Shown: positions 9,488 to 16,756 of the stretch, in pieces
Position numbering within the stretch: the stretch's first letter is position 1
Layout: each line of letters begins with the position of its first letter
Source: JALUUH01 sp964636675
Lineage (GTDB): Bacteria; Pseudomonadota; Gammaproteobacteria; S012-40
Assembly: GCA_964636675.1 (NCBI GenBank)
Contig: CAZWUO010000049.1
Coordinates: 1-20,776 of the forward strand
Length of the DNA stretch: 20,776 bases
Direction: 5' to 3'
Made by a program: the position numbers and the translations under genes
Notes under the pieces: generated by a model
Told to the model about the DNA's origin: nothing
Database searches by the model: none
Seen by the model: the letters and a program-made list of their open reading frames with translations, nothing else

Positions 9488-10047
9488 CGCGCAGAGATCT
9501 GCCAAATATTATCAGCATGTTACGTGTTATGTTGGTTTGGCCGGTGGTATTGCTCCTGTTGCATGGTGATTATGGCTTTGCCTTATTGCTCTTTGCGGTG
9601 GCTGGAATATCCGATGGGATAGATGGCTTTCTTGCAAAACATTATGGCTGGGAAAGTCGCTTAGGCTCTATTTTAGATCCCATTGCAGATAAATTATTAC
9701 TGGTATGCTCCTTTATCGTTCTGGGTTATACCGGCTTGCTACCGATTTGGTTGGTAATAGTAGTGCTACTGCGTGATTTCGTTATCATGTTTGGTGCTGT
9801 TGCGTATTACTTATTTATTGGAAACTACGCGATGGAGCCATCCATTTCGAGCAAAATTAATACGTTTATGGAGATTGTCTTAGTCTTTGTTGTGATTATT
9901 TCGCAGCTTATTCAGCTACCTGAGTCTATTCTTCAAGGCTTGATCGGAGTGACTGCGGTAACCATCTTGGTGAGTGGACTGGGTTATATCTTGGTTTGGA
10001 GTCGGCGTGCAATCTTAGCATCGAGAAAAAATAAAGAATATGACTGA
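9484..10047 (+). CDS. CDP-alcohol phosphatidyltransferase (PgsA/cardiolipin synthase-like)
   Basis: An integral membrane enzyme that joins a CDP-activated lipid to an alcohol acceptor. The 187-residue product has the family signature at 44-69: DX2DGX2AKX8GX3DX3D (D44, D47, G48, G61, D65, D69). The usual Arg after Ala is Lys52, a conservative change. Four or more hydrophobic segments follow (about 15-35, 73-90, 92-112, 130-175). Size and the DPIADKLL wording are closest to phosphatidylglycerophosphate synthase (PgsA) and CMP-forming cardiolipin synthase; I cannot tell which. It overlaps DUF2066 by 4 bases and perM by 8, so translation is probably coupled. A separate pgsA may exist elsewhere in the genome. 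Confidence 0.87.
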   Translation: MTRRDLPNIISMLRVMLVWPVVLLLLHGDYGFALLLFAVAGISDGIDGFLAKHYGWESRLGSILDPIADKLLLVCSFIVLGYTGLLPIWLVIVVLLRDFVIMFGAVAYYLFIGNYAMEPSISSKINTFMEIVLVFVVIISQLIQLPESILQGLIGVTAVTILVSGLGYILVWSRRAILASRKNKEYD

Positions 10048-11098
10048 GTCTCAAAAGTGGTTAACTATATTTTCTGTTGTAACAATGGGTTTGTTGTTTT
10101 ACCTGCTTGCTCCGGTGTTGACCCCCTTTATGATAGCGGCTTTTTTCGCTTACTTGGGTGATCCATTAACCGACCGTCTGGAAAAATATTTATCGCGAAG
10201 TTTTGCAGTATTCATTGTCTTTTTGTTGCTTAGTATCGCAGTGCTTATATTTTTACTCGTGGTGTTACCTATTATTGAGCGGCAAATCGTATCTTTGCTG
10301 GATAAACTGCCAGGCTATATTGACCAAATTCAACATGTTTTTATACCTTGGGTATTATCTTTATTGGGTATACCGGACGTTTCTTTGGATCTCGGTCAAT
10401 TACGCGCAAGCATTACTGAGCATTGGAAAAATGCTGGAAACATTGCCGCAAAAACATTTTCGACGATCTCTAAATCAGGTTTATTGCTGGTGGCTTGGTT
10501 TGCAAACTTACTCTTAATCCCCGTGATTACATTTTATTTATTACGTGATTGGGATATTTTAATCTCGCGTATTCATGAACTCATTCCACGGCGTTATGAA
10601 CCAACCGTTAGCAAGTTAGCCAGAGACTCAGACAGTGTGTTAAGCGCATTTCTGCGAGGACAGCTTCTTGTAATGCTTGTTTTAGGTGGGTTATATACCG
10701 CTGGGCTTGCTCTAATAGGGTTGGATTTTGCGTTACTCATTGGCGTTATTGCGGGCTTGGTGAGTTTTGTGCCGTATCTTGGAGTAGTGGTTGGTCTTAT
10801 TGTGGCAGGCATTGCGGCGCTACTGCAATTTCAAGAAGTCTTTGTCTTGGTTTATATTGCATTAGTGTTTGGTGTGGGGCAGGTGGTTGAAAGTTTTATT
10901 TTAACGCCATTATTGGTGGGGGATAAAATTGGTTTACACCCTGTGGCGGTTATTTTTGCGGTGCTCGCAGGAGGTCAATTATTCGGTTTTTTTGGAATAT
11001 TACTCGCGTTGCCGGTTGCTGCCGTGTTGATGGTTATATTAAGATATGCACATGAGCGTTATGTTAGCAGTCAGCTTTATGTGAAAAAAAATAATTGA
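10040..11098 (+). CDS. perM: AI-2E family transporter / PerM-like permease
   Basis: A 352-residue polytopic inner-membrane protein of the AI-2E transporter (UPF0118/PerM) family. Hydrophobic pairs near residues 8-40 and 54-80 are followed by an amphipathic soluble stretch (about 80-150). A cluster of membrane segments comes after about residue 150, including the conserved region GLDFALLIGVIAGLVSFVPY and a late GQLFGFFGILLALP, which are family landmarks. Members have been linked to export of autoinducer-2, Na+/H+ exchange and other solutes, so the substrate cannot be inferred. perM is also a neighbour of hda in E. coli. It overlaps the phosphatidyltransferase gene by 8 bases and is followed by hda after 18 bases. 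Confidence 0.9.
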   Translation: MTESQKWLTIFSVVTMGLLFYLLAPVLTPFMIAAFFAYLGDPLTDRLEKYLSRSFAVFIVFLLLSIAVLIFLLVVLPIIERQIVSLLDKLPGYIDQIQHVFIPWVLSLLGIPDVSLDLGQLRASITEHWKNAGNIAAKTFSTISKSGLLLVAWFANLLLIPVITFYLLRDWDILISRIHELIPRRYEPTVSKLARDSDSVLSAFLRGQLLVMLVLGGLYTAGLALIGLDFALLIGVIAGLVSFVPYLGVVVGLIVAGIAALLQFQEVFVLVYIALVFGVGQVVESFILTPLLVGDKIGLHPVAVIFAVLAGGQLFGFFGILLALPVAAVLMVILRYAHERYVSSQLYVKKNN

Positions 11099-11116
11099 GA
11101 ATTAATTGAGAACTAT

Positions 11117-11842
11117 ATGATATCGACTCAAATTCCACTGGAAATTCAATTGCGGGATAATGCCTCGTTTGAGAATTTTATTTGGGGTAAGAATGAGGAA
11201 TTATTTAATAAGCTCAAACGGTCTATTAGCGATAAATCAAGTGAAGGTTCGTTGTTTTTTTGGGGTGGCCCAGGTGCTGGAAAAACCCATCTTCTACAGG
11301 CGGCGTGTAAATCCGCTGGAGACAATACTTTTAGTGCGGTATATCTTCCTTTTAGAGAGTTAATAAAGGCGTCGATTGAAGCCTTGGACGGCTTGGAAAG
11401 TTGTCAAATCATTTGTTTGGATGATATCGATTTAATTGCGGGTAGGGAAGAATGGGAGCAAGCTCTTTTTCATCTCTATAATAGGGCGTTTGATTCTGGT
11501 GCGCAATTAATTTTCACTTCTAGCCAGCCCATTGCAAACCTCAAGTTTAGGTTGTCAGACTTGAGTTCCCGATTATCTTGGGGCTTTGTATATCGTGTGC
11601 AAACATTGTCGGATGAAGAAAAAATCCAAGCGATGCAGCTTCGTTCAAGATTGCGTGGCTTCATCTTAACTGAAAAAGTTGGGCAATATCTATTACGCCA
11701 TTGTCCACGAGATGCGACAGCCTTGTTTAATTTGCTCGATGAATTAGATCGTGCATCGTTGGTCGCGCAGCGTGCCATTACGATACCTTTTGTTAAAAAT
11801 CTGTTGGCCAGCAAAGCCAAGCAAGTTGAAGAAGTTTTGTGA
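11117..11842 (+). CDS. hda: DnaA inactivator Hda
   Basis: An AAA+ protein, homologous to the ATPase domain of DnaA, that together with the DNA-loaded sliding clamp stimulates ATP hydrolysis by DnaA and prevents over-initiation of replication. At 241 residues it is the length of E. coli Hda (233) and far shorter than DnaA, with no C-terminal DNA-binding domain. An N-terminal clamp-binding-like motif QIPLEI (5-10) corresponds to QLSLPL in E. coli. Walker A is GGPGAGKT (50-57) and Walker B is IICLDDID (98-105). DLSSRLSWG and LRSRLRGF match the E. coli wording, as does the end RAITIPFVKNLL. It closes the DUF2066-phosphatidyltransferase-perM-hda run. Confidence 0.95.
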   Translation: MISTQIPLEIQLRDNASFENFIWGKNEELFNKLKRSISDKSSEGSLFFWGGPGAGKTHLLQAACKSAGDNTFSAVYLPFRELIKASIEALDGLESCQIICLDDIDLIAGREEWEQALFHLYNRAFDSGAQLIFTSSQPIANLKFRLSDLSSRLSWGFVYRVQTLSDEEKIQAMQLRSRLRGFILTEKVGQYLLRHCPRDATALFNLLDELDRASLVAQRAITIPFVKNLLASKAKQVEEVL

Positions 11843-11906
11843 TTCTGCAGTCCCTCTGCGTTAAGATACTAATTACACGTCCTAAGAACTTTCTTTTTGT
11901 CGCATA

Positions 11907-12944
11907 ATGAATGATATCGTATTAAATTCTTTGCTTAAATCTGTATCGCGCAGCTTTTATTTGTCCATGCGTGTGTTGCCTCATGCCATGCGCAAGAGTA
12001 TTTCTTTGGCTTATTTATTAGCACGAGCTGCCGATAGCATTGCAGATACAAATCAAATAAGTCGCGAGCAGCGTGAATTACTATTAAATAAATTTCGGTC
12101 TTTGTTATTAATTAATCTCGAGCAAAGGTCTCTCGATAAATTGATCGCAGTTGTGGCCGCTAAGCTTGAGAATAAAAATGAAGTTTTCTTGATTCGTTCG
12201 CTGCAAACTATTTTTCTCGCTGTTGCAGCATTGCCGCGTAACGATTATTTGGCGGTGAGTCATGTAGTGGATGTATTGACCCAAGGGATGCAAATAGATT
12301 TATCGACATTCGATGCTACTCAATCAATCATCGCGCTAGATGATCAAAAAGCATTAGATGTTTATACCTATTATGTTGCGGGTTGTGTTGGTGAGTTTTG
12401 GACGCGGCAGTCAATGCGATACGTCTCTTCAGTGAGTGTTTTGGAGCAAAAAAGTTTTCATATTTGGGGGCTTGAGTTTGGCAAAGCTTTACAGTTGACT
12501 AATATAGTGCGCGATGTCGCAAAAGATGCACGACTTGGGCGTTGTTATTTGCCGCAAACCTGGTTAGATGAAAGAGAGCTAACGACAAATGATTTATTAA
12601 ACTTAGCGAATGATGAAAAGTTTCGCCCGGTTATACAGCAAGTGATAGCCCAAGCATTAGCCTATTTTAGTTCTGCAGAGCAATATTTACTTGCGTTGCC
12701 TCGATTCGAAATTCGTCTTAGGCTTGCCGCCTTATGGCCAATACTCATTGGTTTAAAAACCCTAGAGTTAGTCGCCAACAAAGCTAACTTTCTTGATCCA
12801 AGTATCAGCATAAAAGTTTCTCGAAAATGGGTGTATAGAATGTTGCTGGCTTCCTCCCTGTCTGTTTGCTCAAATGCACGCCTAAAAAAACAGATACACC
12901 GGTTTAGAAAAAATATATTGCAGGAAGGGATCGACTCGAATTGA
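11907..12944 (+). CDS. Squalene/phytoene synthase family protein
   Basis: A 345-residue trans-isoprenyl diphosphate synthase that condenses two prenyl diphosphates head to head, giving squalene or a C30/C40 carotenoid precursor. Both Mg2+-binding aspartate motifs are intact: D43xxxD47 in ARAADSIADT and D203xxxD207 in NIVRDVAKDARLGRCYLP. SVSRSFYLSMRVLP (12-25) and YTYYVAGCVGEFW (153-165) are further hallmarks. The wording is closest to bacterial squalene synthases of the type seen in hopanoid or sterol makers, but product cannot be decided from sequence alone. No partner gene (cyclase, desaturase, hpn genes) is in the window. The gap from hda is 64 bases, so co-transcription is possible. Confidence 0.9.
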   Translation: MNDIVLNSLLKSVSRSFYLSMRVLPHAMRKSISLAYLLARAADSIADTNQISREQRELLLNKFRSLLLINLEQRSLDKLIAVVAAKLENKNEVFLIRSLQTIFLAVAALPRNDYLAVSHVVDVLTQGMQIDLSTFDATQSIIALDDQKALDVYTYYVAGCVGEFWTRQSMRYVSSVSVLEQKSFHIWGLEFGKALQLTNIVRDVAKDARLGRCYLPQTWLDERELTTNDLLNLANDEKFRPVIQQVIAQALAYFSSAEQYLLALPRFEIRLRLAALWPILIGLKTLELVANKANFLDPSISIKVSRKWVYRMLLASSLSVCSNARLKKQIHRFRKNILQEGIDSN

Positions 12945-13128
12945 GTACCCGTGTATTCTTTATATTGTTATAAGAAAGTTTTGTAAAATTTAATTTTTTA
13001 TTGTCTCAATGGCGCTTTATTTTAAAGAGCATCAGGAAGAACGAGTTCAAAATACTCATTTGATTTTTCTTATATAGCGATGTTTAGGTGGCATTGAAAA
13101 TAATTTCAGTTTCAAAGGTAGATAGTCA

Positions 13129-13761
13129 ATGGATACACATTTAAAAAAACTGTTTGAAAAAAACGCTGATTGGGCTGAGAAGATAAAATTAGAAGACCCT
13201 GGTTTTTTTGCTAAGCTGAGTGAGCTGCAGGCTCCAGAGTATCTTTGGATTGGTTGTGCGGATAGTCGCGTGCCTGCAAATGAAATTGTAGGGCTGTTGC
13301 CTGGCGAGTTGTTTGTGCATCGAAATGTAGCAAATGTTATTGTGTTATCTGATTTAAATTGCTTGTCAGTTATTCAGTATGCCGTTGAAGTGTTGCAAGT
13401 TAAGTACATCATCGTATGTGGGCATTATGGGTGTGGAGGTGTTAAGGCGGCGATGGAAACTAATTCCCTCGGGCTTATTGATCATTGGTTGCATCCGATT
13501 AAATCGGCTTATATAAAAAATAAAGACCGTATCGATAAGCTTGCTAGTGAGCGTGATAAAGTGGATGCGATGTGTGAGATCAATGTTTTAGAGCAGTTAA
13601 TGAACTTGAGTCATTTTACGATTGTGCAGGAAGCCTGGAAAAAAGAGCAGCCGCTTTCATTGCATGGATGGATTTACAATATTAACGATGGAATTTTGCA
13701 TGATCTTGGTGTGAGCATGACGGGTCTGAATCAGGTGCCTGCGGAATATCGACTGGTGTGA
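13129..13761 (+). CDS. can: Beta-class carbonic anhydrase
   Basis: Zinc enzyme that interconverts CO2 and bicarbonate, supplying bicarbonate for carboxylations; cytoplasmic. The 210-residue product follows E. coli Can (220) closely. Zinc ligands are C43 (IGCADSRVP), H99 and C102 (CGHYGCGGV), with the catalytic pair D45 and R47. Other matching segments are LPGELFVHRNVAN, DLNCLSVIQYAV and LHGWIYNINDG. The start MDTHLKKLFEKNADW has an AAAGGTAG ribosome binding site 8-15 bases upstream. A 184-base AT-rich gap precedes it, with an imperfect stem-loop at 13012-13030, so it probably has its own promoter. Confidence 0.96.
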   Translation: MDTHLKKLFEKNADWAEKIKLEDPGFFAKLSELQAPEYLWIGCADSRVPANEIVGLLPGELFVHRNVANVIVLSDLNCLSVIQYAVEVLQVKYIIVCGHYGCGGVKAAMETNSLGLIDHWLHPIKSAYIKNKDRIDKLASERDKVDAMCEINVLEQLMNLSHFTIVQEAWKKEQPLSLHGWIYNINDGILHDLGVSMTGLNQVPAEYRLV

Positions 13762-13774
13762 GAATAAGTTGTTG

Positions 13775-14068
13775 TTAAAACGTTTGGTCTGATTTTACAA
13801 TGTTAAGATTGTTGCGTGTTGCAAAGTTCATAACTTGGCTATAGACCCCTGGGTTTTGTGTTTCGAGCTTTCCATCCATGGCGATGCACTTTATCCCTTC
13901 GATGGATACTGGCTTTAATTGAGGGGAGTAGATAATGCGGTGGTCATTGCCAAATCTTGCCAGCATACCGCTGATTCTTTCTGCCCAATCACTTGGCCTG
14001 AATTTTCGGCCGTCCGCAGTAACCCCTTGAATAATTACGGTTTTTTCGGTGTTGCTCTGTTTGCTCAT
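13775..14068 (-). CDS. DUF3579 domain-containing protein
   Basis: A 97-residue protein of the uncharacterised DUF3579 family, found mainly in betaproteobacteria and some methylotrophic gammaproteobacteria. Family landmarks seen are VIIQGVTADGRKFRPSDWAE near the N-terminus, RISGMLARFGNDHRIIYSP, and VSIEGIKCIAMDGKLE. No signal peptide or membrane segment is visible, so it is probably cytoplasmic. The ATG at 14068 is preferred over a TTG two codons upstream; neither has a strong Shine-Dalgarno. It converges with can, leaving only 13 bases between the stops and no room for a separate terminator. Function unknown. Confidence 0.8.
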   Translation of the reverse strand: MSKQSNTEKTVIIQGVTADGRKFRPSDWAERISGMLARFGNDHRIIYSPQLKPVSIEGIKCIAMDGKLETQNPGVYSQVMNFATRNNLNIVKSDQTF

Positions 14069-14199
14069 GTACAATTTCTTGGAAAATAAACGACTGTTTT
14101 ATCGGTCAAATAAGTGTAAGCATCATTTAGATACTGTTGATTTAGTTTTGTTCCACCGAATCCTGGCGCGAATCTTAACAGATTGATAGGGCCATTGGC

Positions 14200-14349
14200 A
14201 TGTTAATTAAAGACTTGCCGACGAAATATTTCGATGTTGCACTTGCCGAGCTGTACAAATTATCGACCGACGAAAAATTTTCTTTTGCTATGACACGCCT
14301 CTCGCCAAGCAGCGGCTTATCCATTGGGATTCTTTCTATGGATTATTAA
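14200..14349 (+). CDS. Candidate small protein (49 aa), unrecognised
   Basis: An ATG-started frame of 49 codons, MLIKDLPTKYFDVALAELYK at its start and ending LSIGILSMDY. An AGGG lies about 9 bases upstream of the ATG. Amino-acid use looks protein-like (charged helix-like first half, no long low-complexity run), but I recognise no family. It does not look like a branched-chain leader peptide. It may be a genuine small gene, a remnant or chance. Confidence 0.3.
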   Translation: MLIKDLPTKYFDVALAELYKLSTDEKFSFAMTRLSPSSGLSIGILSMDY

Positions 14350-14353
14350 TTCT

Positions 14354-14365
14354 GCTCAATTGAGC
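14354..14365. promoter_or_regulatory. Perfect 12-base palindrome upstream of ilvB promoter
   Basis: GCTCAATTGAGC is a perfect inverted repeat without spacer, embedded in an imperfect larger one (CTG to the left, CAG to the right). It lies about 20 bases upstream of the proposed -35 box of ilvB, a location suited to an activator or repressor site. No T-run follows, so it is not a terminator. Confidence 0.4.
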
Positions 14366-14384
14366 GCAGTGCCCTAATAAGTGG

Positions 14385-14413
14385 ATGAAAAAAGCAGGCG
14401 ATTAGGATATTAT
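14385..14413 (+). promoter_or_regulatory. Putative sigma-70 promoter of ilvBHC
   Basis: ATGAAA (14385-14390, four of six matches to TTGACA) and TATTAT (14408-14413, five of six to TATAAT) are separated by 17 bases. Transcription would begin near 14420, giving a leader of about 50 bases before the GTG start of ilvB. Confidence 0.45.
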
Positions 14414-14470
14414 GCGCGGTTCGCAGAATAACGACTAGCCAGTCAAGATCGATTCAGGAGTTACAGTTAA

Positions 14471-16189
14471 GTGGAATTAAGCGGCGGTGAAATACTAATA
14501 CAGTTCCTAAAAGACGAGGGAGTCGATTTCGTTTTTGGCTACCCTGGAGGCTCTGTATTACATATTTATGACGCAATTTATCGGCAAGAAGATGTCCAGC
14601 ATATTCTAGTGCGTCACGAGCAAGCGGCGACCCATGCGGCTGATGGTTATGCACGCGCAACCGGCAAGCCCGGTGTCGTATTAGTGACTTCGGGGCCCGG
14701 TGCAACGAATGCGGTAACGGGTATCGCAACGGCTTTTCTTGATTCCATTCCCATGGTGGTTATTACCGGTCAAGTATCTACTCCGGTTATTGGCAGTGAC
14801 GCGTTCCAAGAGGTCGATGCAGTAGGCATAACCCGACCGTGTGTTAAACATAATTTTCTTGTGAAGGATATCAACGACCTTGCGATCACCCTGAAAAAGG
14901 CATTTTATTTGGCCACTACCGGTAGGCCAGGCCCTGTGGTGGTGGATCTGCCAAAAGATATGACCGAGCCTAAGATCAAAATTAATTATGAATACCCCAA
15001 AAAGGTAGAAATTCGTTCTTATAATCCGGTGATCAAAGGGCATCCAGGGCAAAACCGCAAAGCAGTAGATATGATGGTGGCCGCCAAACGCCCTATGATT
15101 TACAGTGGTGGTGGCGTGGTTCTCGCTGAGGCTTCAAAAGAACTCACCGAGTTTACCCACAAGCTTAATTTCCCGATTACCAATACCTTGATGGGCTTGG
15201 GTTCTTATCCAGCTTCGGACAAACAGAATCTTGGCATGTTAGGCATGCATGGAACTTATGAAGCGAATATGGCGATGCATGAATGCGATGTGTTGATTGC
15301 TATCGGCGCGCGTTTCGATGATAGGGTGACGGGTAAATTGTCAGAATTTTGCCCAACCGCAAAAATTGTGCATATCGACATTGACCCCGCGTCTATTTCA
15401 AAAAATGTAAAAGTCGATGTACCGATTGTTGGAGATGTTAAGGTCGTTCTTAAGGAATTGATCAAGCTTCTGGTCGAAAAAAAGAAAAATATTGATAAAG
15501 AAGCGCTGAAAAAATGGTGGGTGCAAATAGAAGAATGGCGTGCCAAGGATTGCCTTGCATACGATAAAACCAGCGATTTGATCAAGCCGCAATACGTGAT
15601 CGAAACCTTATCAAAAGTGACAAAAGGTGATGCGTACGTGACCTCTGACGTTGGTCAGCATCAAATGTGGGCTGCGCAATTTTACAAGTTTAACAAGCCC
15701 AATCGGTGGATTAATTCAGGGGGATTGGGGACCATGGGCTTTGGTTTGCCTGCCGCGATGGGGGTGCAATTAGCCTATCCAAAAGAAAAAGTAGCCTGTG
15801 TCACCGGGGAAGGCAGCATTCAAATGTGTATCCAAGAGCTTTCCACATGTTTGCAATATCATTTACCGATTAAAATTATAAATTTGAATAATCGCTATCT
15901 TGGCATGGTGCGACAATGGCAAGAGTTTTCTTATGAGGGACGTTATTCCATGTCTTATATGGAAGCTTTGCCAGATTTTATGAAATTGGCTGAGGCCTAT
16001 GGCCATGTGGGTATGAATATAGAGAAACCGAGCGATGTAGAAGGCGCGTTGCAAGAAGCCTTTAAGTTAAAAGACCGGCTCGTATTCATGAATTTTATCA
16101 CGGATCAGGCAGAAAATGTTTATCCGATGATCGAAGCAGGAAAAGCCCATAATGATATGCGTATGTCGGGTGCAAGGGAGCTTGCATAA
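14471..16189 (+). CDS. ilvB: Acetolactate synthase, large (catalytic) subunit
   Basis: Thiamine-diphosphate enzyme joining two pyruvates, or pyruvate and 2-oxobutyrate, in the first common step of valine, leucine and isoleucine synthesis. The 572 residues cover the usual three domains. The N-terminal YPGGSVLHIYDAI and catalytic E50 (LVRHEQAATHAADGYA) are present. The cofactor motif is GEGS at 446-449 with NN at 473-474 (GxG-X24-NN), where Glu447 replaces the usual Asp; I recall the same wording from betaproteobacterial IlvB/IlvI proteins. The start is GTG, chosen because CAGGAG lies 10 bases upstream and MELSG matches the family start. The stop overlaps the ilvH ATG by one base. Symbol ilvI would be equally acceptable. 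Confidence 0.97.
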   Translation: MELSGGEILIQFLKDEGVDFVFGYPGGSVLHIYDAIYRQEDVQHILVRHEQAATHAADGYARATGKPGVVLVTSGPGATNAVTGIATAFLDSIPMVVITGQVSTPVIGSDAFQEVDAVGITRPCVKHNFLVKDINDLAITLKKAFYLATTGRPGPVVVDLPKDMTEPKIKINYEYPKKVEIRSYNPVIKGHPGQNRKAVDMMVAAKRPMIYSGGGVVLAEASKELTEFTHKLNFPITNTLMGLGSYPASDKQNLGMLGMHGTYEANMAMHECDVLIAIGARFDDRVTGKLSEFCPTAKIVHIDIDPASISKNVKVDVPIVGDVKVVLKELIKLLVEKKKNIDKEALKKWWVQIEEWRAKDCLAYDKTSDLIKPQYVIETLSKVTKGDAYVTSDVGQHQMWAAQFYKFNKPNRWINSGGLGTMGFGLPAAMGVQLAYPKEKVACVTGEGSIQMCIQELSTCLQYHLPIKIINLNNRYLGMVRQWQEFSYEGRYSMSYMEALPDFMKLAEAYGHVGMNIEKPSDVEGALQEAFKLKDRLVFMNFITDQAENVYPMIEAGKAHNDMRMSGARELA

Positions 16190-16680
16190 TGAGACATATC
16201 ATATCTATCCTCATGGAAAACGAAGCAGGGGCATTGTCGCGAGTTGCTGGGCTTTTTTCGGCGCGAGGCTATAATATTGAGTCGTTGACAGTGGCGCCGA
16301 CCGAAGATGTTTCCTTGTCTCGATTGACTTTGGTTACCCGTGGGTCAGAAGAAATTATTGAGCAAATTATCAAGCAATTAAATAAGCTAGTAGATGTCGT
16401 GCGCTTAATTGATTTGAGTGAAGGCGAACACATTGAACGTGAAATGATGATGATCAAACTGAGCGCAAAAGGCAAGGCGAGAGCTGAGTATAAGCGCTTA
16501 ACCGACATTTTTCGGGGCAAAATTATTGACGTGACCCCTACTAGTTATACGATTGAGCTGACGGGGACTGGAGACAAAATTGATGCTTTTGTTGGCTCAA
16601 TCGAAGATGCGAGCATTATAGAAGTTGTGCGCACGGGTATTTCGGGCATTGCGCGAGGCGATCGAAGTTTAGTGCTTTGA
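16189..16680 (+). CDS. ilvH: Acetolactate synthase, small (regulatory) subunit
   Basis: Regulatory subunit that binds valine, gives feedback inhibition and raises the activity of the large subunit. The 163-residue length equals E. coli IlvH. An N-terminal ACT domain (about 4-78) begins MRHIISILMENEAGALSRVA and contains ARGYNIESLTVAPTED. The C-terminal half has EREMMMIKLSAKG and IFRGKIIDVTPTSYTIELTG, typical of the family. The ATG shares one base with the ilvB stop (TAATG), which favours coupled translation and balanced subunits. Confidence 0.97.
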   Translation: MRHIISILMENEAGALSRVAGLFSARGYNIESLTVAPTEDVSLSRLTLVTRGSEEIIEQIIKQLNKLVDVVRLIDLSEGEHIEREMMMIKLSAKGKARAEYKRLTDIFRGKIIDVTPTSYTIELTGTGDKIDAFVGSIEDASIIEVVRTGISGIARGDRSLVL

Positions 16681-16756
16681 TGCTACAAGTCTTATACAGA
16701 GTGACATAAATAAATAGCTTATGAAGAATATTGATTAGCGAGATAAGGGTGAAAAA

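Larger units (their letters stand above)
14069..14470. other. Intergenic region upstream of ilvB
   Basis: This 402-base stretch separates the divergent DUF3579 gene and ilvB. It contains a possible 49-codon gene (14200-14349), a perfect 12-base palindrome (14354-14365), a plausible ilvB promoter (14385-14413) and the ilvB ribosome binding site (CAGGAG, 14455-14460). I saw no attenuator: there is no leader rich in Ile/Val/Leu codon runs followed by a hairpin with a T-run. Confidence 0.5.

Noticed and set aside
9487..9700. AK instead of AR in the CDP-alcohol phosphatidyltransferase signature
   Set aside because: A conservative change with all acidic and glycine positions intact; not evidence of inactivity.
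14354..14369. Palindrome before ilvB as an attenuator or terminator
   Set aside because: No T-run follows, and the upstream frame lacks clustered Ile, Val or Leu codons.
14454..15052. Two minus-strand frames opposite the start of ilvB
   Set aside because: Both are antisense to well-conserved ilvB codons and have no recognisable motifs or ribosome binding site.
15806..15817. GEGS instead of GDGS in the thiamine-diphosphate motif of IlvB
   Set aside because: I first saw this as a lost metal ligand. As I recall, betaproteobacterial-type IlvB proteins have the same wording, and Glu can still bind the metal, so it is more likely a lineage trait than a defect.
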